64,000 bases of DNA from assembly GCF_003340495.1 (NCBI RefSeq), contig NZ_QASA01000001.1, positions 1,302,001-1,366,000 on the forward strand, given 5' to 3'. The stretch comes from Adhaeribacter pallidiroseus. Lineage in GTDB: Bacteria; Bacteroidota; Bacteroidia; Cytophagales; Hymenobacteraceae. Each line of letters starts with the position of its first letter. The stretch's first letter is position 1. Under the pieces are notes generated by a model that was given only the letters and a program-made list of their open reading frames with translations, was not told the DNA's origin and made no database searches. Made by a program: the position numbers and the translations under genes. Below are positions 27,819-36,784 of the stretch, piece by piece.

Positions 27819-30695
27819 ATGAACCTATCCCGTTCCTTCTTCTTATTGCTGTTTGTTTTATTGCTAAGTACCTCCGTGGCCGGCGCTAGACCGGGTCTGC
27901 CCGGCGCAAAATTTAAAAAATTAGCGAAGTACGATCGGGAATATACCTTGCAAACAACCATTCTGGGCTATTTTGGCCCGGATGGCAAGCGTAATCCCGT
28001 GTTACAAGCCAAGAAAGGCGAATCGGTGCGCATTAAAATTGTGAACGGCGAACTCATGACCCACGATATTGCCCTGGAGAAAATAGGCGTAAAAAGCAAA
28101 GTACTCGTGGAAAAAGGGGATACGGCCAGTGTTGTTTTTAAAGCCACCCAGAGCGATACGTATTTTTGTACCATCCCCGGGCACAAGGCAGCCGGTATGG
28201 TTGGTAAGTTTGAAGTAGTATCCGAAATTGCCTCCACCGAAAAAGTAATTCCGGGCATAGCCCCGAAAAAAGCCGGTAAAGTATTAAACCTGAATTTTGA
28301 AAAAGGCACGCTGCAAGACTGGACGGCCGAAGGCGAGGCTTTTCAAAAGCCGATAGTATCGCAAGATCCATCGCCGGTGCACGAAAAAGACAGGAAGATT
28401 AACCTGTTGGGCAAGCATTTCGTAAGCAGCGGGGGCACTAAAAACTATAAATTAACCGGTACCCTTACTTCCGCGCCTTTTTTGGTAAACCAACCTTTTG
28501 CCGCCTTTCAAGTGTCGGGCGGGGCCTTACAGGATACCCGGGTAGAGCTCGTGCGCGCCGATAACAACGAGGTGTTTTTTCATATTACCGGCTCGGGCCG
28601 GGCTACTTTGCAACCTGTAGTGGTGGATTTGAAAGACGTCCAGAATAAAGAAATTTTCATACGATTAGTAGATAAAGAAACCGGCATCTCCACCATTCCT
28701 TACATTAAAGACGATACCTGGGCCCACATTAACTTCGATGATTTTCAGTTTTATGCTACCCGGCCTAATTTCCCGAATGAATTAAAGCCGGGCGATATTG
28801 CCATATTGCCACCCCTGGATCCCGTTTTGCACGCCGGCCTTTCGGGTCCGGAAGCCGCTAAAGCCATGACCATGGCCCCCGGCTTTACCGTAAAACTAGC
28901 CGCCTCCGAACCGCAGATTATTCGCCCGATCAGCTTTACCATTGATCCGCGCGGCCGTTTGTGGGTGGCCGAAGCGCATACCTATCCCGTGCGGGCTCCC
29001 GAAGGCCAGGGCCGCGACCGGATTTTAATTTTTGAAGATACCAACGGCGATGGCACCCTGGACAGCCGCAAAGTTTTTGCCGAAAATTTAAATTTAATCA
29101 GCGCCATCGAAGTAGGTATGGGTGGCGTATGGCTGGGTTCGGCTCCTAATCTGTTGTTTATTCCGGTAGATAAAACCGGCGACAAACCGGCCGGTCCGCC
29201 GCAAATTTTGCTGGATGGCTGGGGCCTGGACGATACGCACGAAATTCTGAATAATTTCCGCTGGGGACCGGATGGTTGGCTATACGGCACCCACGGCGTA
29301 TTTACGCATTCGAAAGTAGGAGCCCCGGGTACCCCCGAAGATCAACGCGTGAAGTTAAACGCCGGCGTTTGGCGCTTTCACCCGACTACCAAAAAATTTG
29401 AATTATTCGCCGAAGGTACCAGTAACCCCTGGGGTATTGATTGGAACGATTACGGCCATGCTTTTATCACGGTTTGCGTTATTCCGCACATGTTCCACAT
29501 GATTCAGGGCGGGCGGTACCAGCGGCAGGCCGGGGAGCATTTTAACAAATTTACCTACGATGATATTAAACAGTCCGGCGACCACGTGCATTGGGTAGGC
29601 GATCGGGGACCCCACGCCGGTAACTTTCGGTCGGATGCCAAAGGCGGCGGACACGCCCATGCCGGGGCGATGATTTACCTGGGCAACGAAAACTGGCCGA
29701 AGGCACTGCGCAACAACGTGTTTATGAACAACATTCACGGCAGTAAAGTAAACGTTGATCAGCTCAACCGGAAAGGTTCGGGCTACGTGGCCAGCCACGA
29801 TAAAGATTTCCTGGTAACCAACGATTCCTGGTCGCAGTGGCTGAATTTTCGCTACGATCCGAGCGGTTCGGTATTCGCGATTGATTGGTACGATAAAAAC
29901 CAATGCCACAGCTCCAACCCCGATGTGCACCAGAAAACCATGGGCCGGATTTTTAAAATCAGCCATGAATCCGATAAGTTCGTGAAGGTAGATTTAGCCA
30001 AGGCGTCGGACCTGGATTTGGTAAACTACCAATTGCATAGAAACGAATGGTACGTGCGCAATGCCCGCTTAATTTTGCAGGAACGTGGCCCGAACAAAAA
30101 AGTACACAAAGCTTTAAAAGAAATTTTAAAAAATAACCCCGACGAAACCCGGAAACTACGCGCCATGTGGGCCTTACACGTAACCAAAGGTTTTAACGAA
30201 AAAGAGTTAATGGCTTTACTCGACGATAAAAGTGAATATGTGAGAAGCTGGGCCATTCAGCTTTTAGCCGAAGATCAGAATTTATCAGATGTTGCTTTAA
30301 AACGCTTCGCTAAGATGGCCAAAACCGATCAATCAGCAGTGGTGCGCTTGTATTTGGTTTCGGCGATGCAACGTACCGCGCCGGAAAAAAGATGGGAAAC
30401 TTTAGAAGCATTGGTGCAACACGAAGAAGATAAAGATGACCATAACCTGCCGTTGATGCTGTGGTATGCTTTTGAACCTACCGTAGTTACTGATATGAAC
30501 CGCGCCATAGAGATTGCCCGCAAAGCGAAAGTTCCTTCGGTGTTGCCGTTTACCGTACAACGGGTAGCCGCCATCAATACTCCGGAATCTAAAAAAGCCC
30601 TGGAAGGTTTACAGCATCACTTAGGCCTGATGGACCACAGCCACGAAAATCATACGGTGCAGGCCTTGGTTAAAAAAGCTTTGGAGCCTAAGTAA
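27819..30695 (+). CDS. Secreted cupredoxin / PVC-type beta-propeller / HEAT-repeat protein
   Basis: This 958-residue protein has a signal peptide (1-22). Domain order is: a cupredoxin at ~35-135 with type-1 copper ligands visible (His in MTHDIAL; Cys, His and Met in FCTIPGHKAAGM); a beta-sandwich at ~150-320; a propeller of the PVC membrane-bound dehydrogenase type at ~345-740 (RGRLWVAEAHTYP, GDHVHWVGDRGPHAGN); and a C-terminal HEAT-repeat solenoid. Related proteins often end in a c-type cytochrome domain. No CxxCH is present here, so electrons would have to pass by the copper domain. It is probably a periplasmic sugar or alcohol oxidoreductase, substrate unknown. A strong terminator follows at 30741. 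Confidence 0.8.
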   Translation: MNLSRSFFLLLFVLLLSTSVAGARPGLPGAKFKKLAKYDREYTLQTTILGYFGPDGKRNPVLQAKKGESVRIKIVNGELMTHDIALEKIGVKSKVLVEKGDTASVVFKATQSDTYFCTIPGHKAAGMVGKFEVVSEIASTEKVIPGIAPKKAGKVLNLNFEKGTLQDWTAEGEAFQKPIVSQDPSPVHEKDRKINLLGKHFVSSGGTKNYKLTGTLTSAPFLVNQPFAAFQVSGGALQDTRVELVRADNNEVFFHITGSGRATLQPVVVDLKDVQNKEIFIRLVDKETGISTIPYIKDDTWAHINFDDFQFYATRPNFPNELKPGDIAILPPLDPVLHAGLSGPEAAKAMTMAPGFTVKLAASEPQIIRPISFTIDPRGRLWVAEAHTYPVRAPEGQGRDRILIFEDTNGDGTLDSRKVFAENLNLISAIEVGMGGVWLGSAPNLLFIPVDKTGDKPAGPPQILLDGWGLDDTHEILNNFRWGPDGWLYGTHGVFTHSKVGAPGTPEDQRVKLNAGVWRFHPTTKKFELFAEGTSNPWGIDWNDYGHAFITVCVIPHMFHMIQGGRYQRQAGEHFNKFTYDDIKQSGDHVHWVGDRGPHAGNFRSDAKGGGHAHAGAMIYLGNENWPKALRNNVFMNNIHGSKVNVDQLNRKGSGYVASHDKDFLVTNDSWSQWLNFRYDPSGSVFAIDWYDKNQCHSSNPDVHQKTMGRIFKISHESDKFVKVDLAKASDLDLVNYQLHRNEWYVRNARLILQERGPNKKVHKALKEILKNNPDETRKLRAMWALHVTKGFNEKELMALLDDKSEYVRSWAIQLLAEDQNLSDVALKRFAKMAKTDQSAVVRLYLVSAMQRTAPEKRWETLEALVQHEEDKDDHNLPLMLWYAFEPTVVTDMNRAIEIARKAKVPSVLPFTVQRVAAINTPESKKALEGLQHHLGLMDHSHENHTVQALVKKALEPK

Positions 30696-30740
30696 AATTT
30701 AAAAAAAATGCATTTATCAGGTTTAAAAGAAGAACCAAAA

Positions 30741-30772
30741 CAAAGCCCTTGTCTGTACAGGCAAGGGCTTTG
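30741..30772 (+). terminator. Intrinsic terminator of the propeller gene
   Basis: Perfect 11 bp arms CAAAGCCCTTG (30741-30751) and CAAGGGCTTTG (30762-30772) are followed by TTTCT. The upstream A-run means it could also stop transcripts from the convergent LLM gene. Confidence 0.85.
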
Positions 30773-30812
30773 TTTCTATAAACTATTTTATAAAACAATA
30801 CCGGATTAGGGT

Positions 30813-30845
30813 ACTAGGGCGCGAAAGTAACTTCCGTGCCCTAGT
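30813..30845. repeat. Hairpin with shared 20 bp module
   Basis: Arms ACTAGGGC (30813-30820) and GCCCTAGT (30838-30845) enclose GCGAAAGTAACTTCCGT. The inner sequence is close to one inside the hairpin at 18457-18515. It lies 40 bp after the stop of the LLM gene on the minus strand and may serve as its terminator or be a small dispersed repeat. Confidence 0.45.
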
Positions 30846-30884
30846 AAGAAGAATTACAGTGAGAAAATGTTGATTTTTTAAAAT

Positions 30885-31934
30885 TTACGTTAACTCGGCC
30901 GTTTGACTAACGGCTTTTTTCACTGCTGGCGCTACAACAGTACCCAGCAATTCAATGGCGCGAAGAACTTTATCGTGGGGTAAGGTGCCTACACTAATGT
31001 GCAGCAAAAAGCGGGTATTCTGAAAGAGTTCGTAGTTAAACAAAATTTTATCTATTACCTGTTGCGGGCTGCCCACTAATAAAGAACCTTCCGGGGAGCG
31101 CATCATTTCAAACTGCGGCCGGTTCATGGGAGGCCAGCCGCGTTCCCGGCCAATCTGGCTCATCACGTACGCATACGGACCGTAAAAATCATCCGCGGCC
31201 TTTTTGGAATCATCACCGATAAAGCCGTGCGAGTTAATGCCCAGTTGCAGTTTCTTTAAATCGTGCCCGGCTTTTTGGTAGGTTTCGCGGTACAAATCAG
31301 TAAAAGGTACAAAGCGCTCCGGCATGCCCCCGATAATAGCCAATGCCATCGGTAACCCGTAATTAGCCGCCCGCACCACCGATTCCGGCGTACCACCCAC
31401 GGCTACCCAAATGGGCAATTCGGCCTGGTAAGGGCGCGGGTAAACGCCCCGGTTATCGATGGAAGGCCGGTGGTGACCCTGCCAGGTAATCTTTTCGCTT
31501 TTATTTAATTTTATGAGCAGTTCTAGTTTTTCGGCGTAAAGCGTATGGTAATCTTTTAAATCATTGCCAAACAGCGGGAAAGATTCGATAAAAGATCCCC
31601 GGCCCGCCATGATTTCGGCGCGACCTTTCGACAATAAATCCACGTGGGCAAAGTCCTGAAAAACCCGCACCGGATCATCCGAACTTAATACGGTAACCGC
31701 ACTGGATAACTTAATTTGTTTAGTTTTTACGGCCGCCGCTGCCAAAACTACCGCCGGCGAAGATACCAGAAAATCGGGCCGGTGGTGTTCGCCAATGGCA
31801 AAAACATCTAAACCTACCTGGTCGGCTAATGTAATTTCCTCCATTAGGTTGCTCATTCTTTGGTACGGCGGAAGCAATTTGCCGGTGCTAGGGTCCGGGG
31901 TATTTTCAACGAAGGTGGTAATGCCTAATTCCAT
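30885..31934 (-). CDS. LLM-class flavin-dependent oxidoreductase
   Basis: I chose the ATG at 31934 ([15 protein letters not shown]), giving 349 residues; the longer frame to 31991 adds an unlikely 19-residue leader. This cytosolic TIM-barrel enzyme is of the luciferase-like monooxygenase superfamily and probably uses reduced flavin. Landmarks are [53 protein letters not shown] and [17 protein letters not shown]. The substrate is unknown; this subgroup is often annotated as putative LLM oxidoreductase. It is a single gene, convergent with the propeller gene. Confidence 0.85.
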   Translation of the reverse strand: MELGITTFVENTPDPSTGKLLPPYQRMSNLMEEITLADQVGLDVFAIGEHHRPDFLVSSPAVVLAAAAVKTKQIKLSSAVTVLSSDDPVRVFQDFAHVDLLSKGRAEIMAGRGSFIESFPLFGNDLKDYHTLYAEKLELLIKLNKSEKITWQGHHRPSIDNRGVYPRPYQAELPIWVAVGGTPESVVRAANYGLPMALAIIGGMPERFVPFTDLYRETYQKAGHDLKKLQLGINSHGFIGDDSKKAADDFYGPYAYVMSQIGRERGWPPMNRPQFEMMRSPEGSLLVGSPQQVIDKILFNYELFQNTRFLLHISVGTLPHDKVLRAIELLGTVVAPAVKKAVSQTAELT

Positions 31935-32153
31935 AATATATGTAGGTACATTAATTAGTACAAATGAACACAAACATTTCAACTTACCCAAGTAAAATTA
32001 AGAAAGCCTGTACGGAAGAGAAACGTTTTTACTAAACCACCCCTAAAATATAGGGAGGCAATATCATATACGGGAGACACTCAAAAATTTAAAAAATTTT
32101 GATGGATTTCTGAATCTGTTCCAGCGAGAATGCTCTGGTTGCTGGATTGTCCA

Positions 32154-32189
32154 TAAAAAAGGTAGCCCTGTTAGGAGCTACCTTTTTTT
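32154..32189 (-). terminator. Terminator of the CsbD-like gene
   Basis: Arms AAAAAAGGTAGC and GCTACCTTTTTT flank CCTGTTAGGA, with A/T runs on both sides. It lies 18 bp after the CsbD stop on the minus strand. Confidence 0.8.
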
Positions 32190-32206
32190 GTAGGGTAACG
32201 CAAAGC

Positions 32207-32419
32207 TTATAAACTGTGAATCCAGCTTTTTACATCCTGGGCTGCTTTGCCTATTTTGTCACCAATTTTACCAAACCACTCTTCTTGTTTTCCTTCGGAA
32301 TACTCCAGATCATCGTCGGTTAAATGGCCATATTCTTGTCTGATTTTACCTTTGGTTTCGGTCCAGTTGCTACGGGCTCTTAGCTCAGCAGCATCATCAT
32401 TAAAACTGTTATTTTCCAT
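32207..32419 (-). CDS. CsbD-family stress protein
   Basis: This 70-residue soluble protein is rich in charged and Asn/Asp residues, with the CsbD core ARSNWTETKGKIRQEYGHLTDDDLEYSEGKQEEWFGKIGDKIGK. CsbD proteins are abundant, poorly understood general-stress proteins. The C-terminal KSWIHSL tail is common in Bacteroidota members. It has its own terminator at 32154 and is monocistronic. About 310 bp of AT-rich sequence upstream presumably contains a stress promoter. Confidence 0.88.
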   Translation of the reverse strand: MENNSFNDDAAELRARSNWTETKGKIRQEYGHLTDDDLEYSEGKQEEWFGKIGDKIGKAAQDVKSWIHSL

Positions 32420-32730
32420 AGTCGTGTATTTTTAAGTAATTATACGGGGTGTATAAAAGTATGAACGGTATTTACCCGGATAGGTTTTACTACTTCGGTA
32501 GGTTTGCCATTTAATTTCCAGCGTACGGCTAATTCTTTTTGTATGGTTACGATATTAATAATTTAAATAATTGATGGAAGGGTGATAGCCCGAAAACCGG
32601 GTGAAGGTTTAAGTATTTGCGTAAAGTAAATGTGTCGAGCTCACCTAAAATAATAGGTTTTTCTCTTACTTAGTAAAGGACATACCAGAAGGTTCGTCCG
32701 GTTTACAAAACAAAAATTTAAAAAAACGCC
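32420..32730. other. Divergent intergenic region, CsbD / pirin
   Basis: 311 bp with no ORF. An AAATTTAAAAAAA motif lies about 12 bp before the pirin ATG, where a Shine-Dalgarno would normally be. Confidence 0.45.
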
Positions 32731-33645
32731 ATGTTAGACATTGTAATTGAAGCGCGTAAAGCCGCTATCGTTCCGGGTATGGAAGTTCGCCGGATTCTTC
32801 CTTTTCGGCTGCGCCGGATGGTAGGTCCGTTTATATTCATGGATCATGCGGGTCCTGTGCAAATAATACCGCAGCAAGTTTCTATCATGGATGTATTGCC
32901 GCACCCGCACATTGGGTTATCTACGGTCAGTTATTTGTTCGATGGCCAGGTGACGCACCGCGATAGCCTGGGCGTAAAGCAAATAATCCGGCCGGGCGAA
33001 GTAAACTGGATGACGGCGGGGCGGGGCATTGCGCATTCGGAGCGGTTCGAGGATCCGGCCACGCTGGCGGGTGGGTCGTTAGAAATGGTTCAGACCTGGG
33101 TAGCTTTACCCGAAAAAGAAGAAGAAGCTTTACCGGCTTTCGATAACTACCAGCCGGAGCAATTACCCGTTTTTACGGATACCGGCATTTGGATGCGCTT
33201 AATTGCCGGCAATGCTTATGGGTTAAAGAATGCTGTGAAAACGCATTCGCCGCTGTTTTACTTACACGTGGTGCTGGAACCTGGCGTACGGTTTGGGTTG
33301 CCCCCGCAGTATCCCGAAAGAGGAGTTTACGTAGCCAAAGGCCGTGTCGAAATTGCCGGACGCATCTACACCGTGGGCCAAATGCTGGTTTTTACGAAAA
33401 ACTCTGACCCGATTATAATGGCGAAAGAACGCACTACTCTCATGTTGTTAGGCGGCGAACCCTTGGGGGAACGATTTATCTGGTGGAATTTTGTATCGTC
33501 TAGGAAAGAACGCATTGAACAAGCGAAAGCCGACTGGAAAGAAGGCCGCATTTTGTTGCCCCCCACCGACAACCGGGAATTTGTACCACTTCCGGAAGAT
33601 AAATCCCGGCCAGCCGCTAGTCCGCCGCCCCAGGCGCTTTCTTGA
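32731..33645 (+). CDS. Pirin-family bicupin
   Basis: This 304-residue cytosolic protein has the pirin N-terminal cupin with metal ligands in LPHPHIGLSTVSYLFDG (two His), HRDSLG and GRGIAHSE (His, Glu), and the RRMVGPFIFMDHAGP entry block. A second cupin follows (FYLHVVLEPG, YVAKGRVEIAG). Pirins bind Fe and act variously as quercetinase or transcriptional cofactor; which applies here cannot be told. The C-terminal ~40 residues are a Pro/Ala-rich tail. It is monocistronic. Confidence 0.88.
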   Translation: MLDIVIEARKAAIVPGMEVRRILPFRLRRMVGPFIFMDHAGPVQIIPQQVSIMDVLPHPHIGLSTVSYLFDGQVTHRDSLGVKQIIRPGEVNWMTAGRGIAHSERFEDPATLAGGSLEMVQTWVALPEKEEEALPAFDNYQPEQLPVFTDTGIWMRLIAGNAYGLKNAVKTHSPLFYLHVVLEPGVRFGLPPQYPERGVYVAKGRVEIAGRIYTVGQMLVFTKNSDPIIMAKERTTLMLLGGEPLGERFIWWNFVSSRKERIEQAKADWKEGRILLPPTDNREFVPLPEDKSRPAASPPPQALS

Positions 33646-33897
33646 GGTAAACAGCTCAATAGAGCCTTTTACAAAACCGTTAGAAGTATTATCATTACTA
33701 TTATCAGGGATTTCGTATTTTAACTTAACATTTTACAGCTTGCCCAAAGCGAGGCTTAAAAGCATAAACCGTTTAACTGCGATTAAATCTGGTAAATGAA
33801 CAATAGTTCCATTACTTACTTCTGTCCTGCTATTTATAAAGGGCTGTTCATGGTTCGTTGCTTTTATTTCATAACAATGGTAACAATGTATCTATTG

Positions 33898-34167
33898 CTA
33901 TAAAGTATAACCAATTTCCCAGATGTGGCCAAATGGGTCCTTCAGTTTTCCTATTCGCCAATCTTCTTCCGTTGTCATCGGACAAATTTCTGTTGCCCCT
34001 AACTTAATGGCTTTTTCAATTTCAAGTACCGACGATAGTTTATTATCGGGCATTTCAAACCTTGTTTTTTCAATGGCGCCGAAAGCCGATATATAAAAGT
34101 CCACTGCATTTTGCCCGTTGTTAACGGTCAGAAAGGGCCTTATAGTTGTTACAGTAAGGTCTGTCAT
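33898..34167 (-). pseudogene. VOC/PhnB-like protein with missing middle
   Basis: The 89-residue frame has the N-terminal VOC half (TTIRPFLTVNNGQNAVDFYISAFG) joined directly to the C-terminal half (KAIKLGATEICPMTTEEDWR, DPFGHIWEIG). The usual ~40-50 residues carrying the central strands and the second betaalphabeta entry are absent, with the join around LEIE/KAIK. The family is normally ~130-140 residues. The deletion is in frame, so a stable product is doubtful. It lies just beyond the last attC-like site (34251) in the cassette direction, so it may be the remnant of a terminal cassette or a flanking chromosomal gene. Confidence 0.6.
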
Positions 34168-34250
34168 AAAAGTTGTTTTTTTCAGAACTAGTAGTTATCT
34201 AACTTACCTGGAATTTAGTTTATGTGAAATTGGTGTCGTTTTATAATGAC

Positions 34251-34302
34251 TGCTAACGTCTCTGCTAAAAAGCGTTTTAATGGTTTTTAGGTTTTGTTGG
34301 CA
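34251..34302 (-). repeat. attC-like site S0 (distal end of array)
   Basis: Read on the minus strand: R'' is TGCCAAC (complement of 34296-34302) and R' is GTTAGCA (complement of 34251-34257). Inner arms CTAAAAA/TTTTTAG bound the centre. At 52 bp it is the shortest site of the array and lacks the GGCC core shared by S1, S3 and S4. Confidence 0.65.
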
Positions 34303-34310
34303 GGTGTAAT

Positions 34311-35021
34311 TTATTCGCTATAAATTTCAATCAGCTTCTTGTTTCTCTTATCCCACAGAAATGATGCTGCACCACTTTCTAAATATACATTATCTACAAT
34401 TTTCCCTTTGTATACCTTTAGTTCTTCCTTCCAGAATATTGTATCAGCAGGATTAATATTTTTTAAAAAGCTAGGCTGCAATGCTTTAATTGTAGAATTG
34501 TATTCATAATCTCTTATAAAGTCTGTTCTTCCTTGAAGTAGAAATTTGCAAGAATAAGGTTTTAGTAATTCAAACAACTTTTCAGATCCAAACTTTGCAA
34601 CAGCATAATCCTTATCTATGACTAATTTGTCTGTCCAGATTTTATTGTTATTATCAAAAATAGAATTCAAATAAATAAGGCTATCATCAAACTGCTTTAA
34701 TGAACTTGAAACTTCATCTTCCATTCCATCACCAGTTACATCAATTTTTCTGATTTGATTACCAGAACCAGGATTTGTTTTATTGTTTTTATAAAAATCA
34801 CTAAAACTTTTTGTGAATTCATTGGCATCCTTCCAGTCAAAAGCAAAATCAGGCCCTAAGTCAATTATAACTGTATCAATTCTATCCTTATCCTTAACTA
34901 TGACCGTAGAATCATTAAGGGCTTTAACTTCTATGTCATTAGCTTGCTGGTTTGACTTTTCTTTTTCTGGCGAACAACCCCAAAGCGTAACGAGTACTGC
35001 TAACAGATAAATTTTTCTCAT
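34311..35021 (-). CDS. Cassette 5: lipoprotein of unknown function
   Basis: This 236-residue protein has a signal peptide and lipobox (LVTLWGC, Cys16), so it is envelope-anchored. The mature part is charged and Asn/Asp-rich (DVTGDGMEDEVSSSLKQFDDS resembles a Ca-binding-like or repeat-in-secreted-protein loop). No known family was recognised. The base composition is distinctly AT-rich compared with the flanking pirin and UxaA genes. It fills the predicted cassette 34257-35041, whose first nine bases (GTTGGCAGG on the minus strand) equal the inverted R'' end at 34296. Confidence 0.7.
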   Translation of the reverse strand: MRKIYLLAVLVTLWGCSPEKEKSNQQANDIEVKALNDSTVIVKDKDRIDTVIIDLGPDFAFDWKDANEFTKSFSDFYKNNKTNPGSGNQIRKIDVTGDGMEDEVSSSLKQFDDSLIYLNSIFDNNNKIWTDKLVIDKDYAVAKFGSEKLFELLKPYSCKFLLQGRTDFIRDYEYNSTIKALQPSFLKNINPADTIFWKEELKVYKGKIVDNVYLESGAASFLWDKRNKKLIEIYSE

Positions 35022-35035
35022 TTCTATTTTATTCC

Positions 35036-35102
35036 TGCCAACGGTCTCGTGTAAGCTGCGGCAAGGCCATCGGCCGAAGCTGCCGTTTATACATTGTTGG
35101 CA
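35036..35102 (-). repeat. attC-like site S1
   Basis: Outer arms TGCCAAC (35036-35042) and GTTGGCA (35096-35102) are perfectly inverted. Inner arms GTGTAA/TTTATAC follow, and the centre contains GGCAAGGCCATCGGCCGAAG, nearly the same core as in S3 and S4. It separates cassettes 4 and 5. Confidence 0.8.
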
Positions 35103-35147
35103 GAAGTTGTTTTGGTTTTTTGGTAGTTTTCCTAAGTTAATATTAGC

Positions 35148-35510
35148 TTATTTTAGCTTATCCCTTTTCTCTACCTTAAAATTTATAGCAATAATATATC
35201 CTCCCATTCCAGTAGCAGGGTCTAATTCAAAAAAATACCCCTTCTTAGTATTCATTAATTCTAAATAAACCTGTTCCACTTCATAATCCTCTATTAGATA
35301 AGAAGGTAAACTTATTGAATCATAAATTCTAAAATCCAAAAGATGATTTTGAACTTCAAAGGAGGAAAAACTCCAACCAATAACCCCTGTAAAATATAAG
35401 TCATATGGTAAATCATCATAAGTTTCTATACCAATTACTAATTCATTTTTATCTAATGAATATTCAATCTTGTTTATTGAAGCATCATGGTAGTCTAAGA
35501 GTTTTTCCAA
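35148..35510 (-). CDS. Cassette 4: small cytosolic protein of unknown function
   Basis: This 120-residue protein has no signal peptide and is rich in Asp/Tyr/Leu with alternating beta strands (YSLDKNELVIGIETYDDLPYD, YFFELDPATGMGGYIIAINF). I do not recognise the family. The AT-rich coding and predicted cassette limits (35042-35554, starting GTTGGCAG and ending with its inverse) mark it as a cassette gene. Small acidic beta proteins like this are sometimes immunity proteins, but nothing specific supports that here. Confidence 0.65.
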   Translation of the reverse strand: MEKLLDYHDASINKIEYSLDKNELVIGIETYDDLPYDLYFTGVIGWSFSSFEVQNHLLDFRIYDSISLPSYLIEDYEVEQVYLELMNTKKGYFFELDPATGMGGYIIAINFKVEKRDKLK

Positions 35511-35548
35511 TTTAAAATAAATTGTTATTTATTAATAGATTCAATTGC

Positions 35549-35614
35549 TGCCAACGGGCCGCGTGTATGCAAAGCCCGTAGCGCAGCAAGGGTTTTGTAT
35601 ACATTGTGTTGGGG
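35549..35614 (-). repeat. attC-like site S2
   Basis: Outer arms are TGCCAAC (35549-35555) and GTTGGGG (35608-35614). Inner arms GTGTATGCAAA and TTTTGTATAC run in, with a GCCCGTAGCGCAGCAAGGG centre. It separates cassettes 3 and 4. The imperfect outer match is expected because the two ends derive from different cassettes. Confidence 0.75.
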
Positions 35615-35725
35615 TTAGTTTTTCTCTTCATTTACTCAGGCCATATGAATTAACCTTAATCTTGCTTTTAAAGTCTTTTGTAAGTAAAGTTCTTAATTGG
35701 ACAAAACCACTGACTTCTAAAGAGC

Positions 35726-36100
35726 TTATATATAAAATTTTTGTCCGTCAATTGTAGAAATGTTTATTTGTTCATGTTGTGGAACATTCCGCCCTGTTAT
35801 ACCTTCCACAATGGTTATTTCTTTTACACTTTTATTATCCAGTAGTATTGTCCGCTTTAGATAAGGGTAATTCACTTTCCAGGTTCCGTTTATCCTTTCG
35901 ATTTCTTTCAGCTTCTTAAATGAAAGGATAGGCAAAACAAAGAGTAAAACTAGGATTATCAATCCAGTCCAAATAGCCGCGTTTTGCTGTGTTTCGGTTC
36001 TGTTAGGATAATTTATTATAAAATAAGCTATAAGCCCTATTCCAAATATTATCGGAATAGATAAAAGATAATAAAGAAATGGTCGTACCTTGAATTTCAT
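35726..36100 (-). CDS. Cassette 3: small two-helix membrane protein
   Basis: This 124-residue protein has two strong transmembrane helices (FLYYLLSIPIIFGIGLIAYF near 8-28 and WTGLIILVLLFVLPILSF near 45-62) and then a ~60-residue soluble domain (WKVNYPYLKRTILLDN). The layout resembles small PH-like or DUF membrane proteins found in Bacteroidota, but no family is named. It lies in predicted cassette 35555-36116. The AT-rich composition agrees with its neighbours. Confidence 0.65.
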   Translation of the reverse strand: MKFKVRPFLYYLLSIPIIFGIGLIAYFIINYPNRTETQQNAAIWTGLIILVLLFVLPILSFKKLKEIERINGTWKVNYPYLKRTILLDNKSVKEITIVEGITGRNVPQHEQINISTIDGQKFYI

Positions 36101-36110
36101 TATAAATTAC

Positions 36111-36179
36111 CACCAACGTACTTGGCTAAACGATGGGCAAGGCCGTGGGCCGAAGGCTGACGTTTAGGTGTTGTTACCT
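36111..36179 (-). repeat. attC-like site S3
   Basis: R' is GTTGGTG (complement of 36111-36117) and R'' is AGGTAAC (complement of 36173-36179). Inner arms GCTAAACG/CGTTTAG frame GGGCAAGGCCGTGGGCCGAA. The in-place outer arms do not match each other, but each matches the far end of its own cassette. Confidence 0.8.
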
Positions 36180-36187
36180 GTTTTTTT

Positions 36188-36694
36188 TTAAGTTGATGAA
36201 TCTTCCCAAGTGACCAACATCCATTTTCCCTTTTTCTTTTCAAAATAGAAATTAGCCATTATTCCATTTTCTATTCCTCTAACTTCAATAATGGCTTTAT
36301 TACCTTTTATATTAATCTTTTGCTCATAGCTATCAACTTCCTTATTTGCAGATGAAGAGTCATATGTGAAATCCATTTTTCTGAACCCACTCTTTTGTAT
36401 TATTTCTTCTGACATCTCATAGTTCTTGTCAGAGTCAGCTACCTTAACTTTTAATGGAAAATCGATTCTGCTAATTTGAAAAGTGGAATCTTCATTGAAA
36501 TATTTTAAAAAAGTTTCAAACTTATCGTCGACATTTTCAGGAACTATAATTTGCGAAGTTTTTATATTCGTAGATACTGTGTCAGTATGAAGCGGCTTAG
36601 ACTCTACTTCAAGATCTGAAACTTCAGCATTTACTTTTGAGTTATTGCAACTCAAAACCAAAGATGAGAAGAGTAAAAGGAATATATTTTTCAT
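36188..36694 (-). CDS. Cassette 2: small lipoprotein of unknown function
   Basis: This 168-residue protein has signal peptide and lipobox LFSSLVLSC (Cys16). The mature domain is predicted to be alpha+beta with an NTF2-like feel: FETFLKYFNEDSTFQISRID early on and NGIMANFYFEKKKGKWMLVTWED at the end, as in DUF4348-type proteins of Bacteroidota. That family name is tentative. The stop lies 9 bp inside the S3 side of the cassette. Cassette limits are 36117-36713, with GTTACCTG at both ends in inverted orientation. Confidence 0.68.
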   Translation of the reverse strand: MKNIFLLLFSSLVLSCNNSKVNAEVSDLEVESKPLHTDTVSTNIKTSQIIVPENVDDKFETFLKYFNEDSTFQISRIDFPLKVKVADSDKNYEMSEEIIQKSGFRKMDFTYDSSSANKEVDSYEQKINIKGNKAIIEVRGIENGIMANFYFEKKKGKWMLVTWEDSST

Positions 36695-36707
36695 ATTATA
36701 AAATTGC

Positions 36708-36774
36708 AGGTAACGTCTAGGCTAAACGGCGGCGGAGGCCGTCGGCCGAGGCTGATGTTTAGCTGTTGTTGTGT
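36708..36774 (-). repeat. attC-like site S4
   Basis: R' is GTTACCT (complement of 36708-36714) and R'' is ACACAAC (complement of 36768-36774). Inner arms GGCTAAAC/GTTTAGCT frame GGCGGAGGCCGTCGGCCGAG. It separates cassettes 1 and 2. Confidence 0.8.
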
Positions 36775-36784
36775 GTAGTATTTT

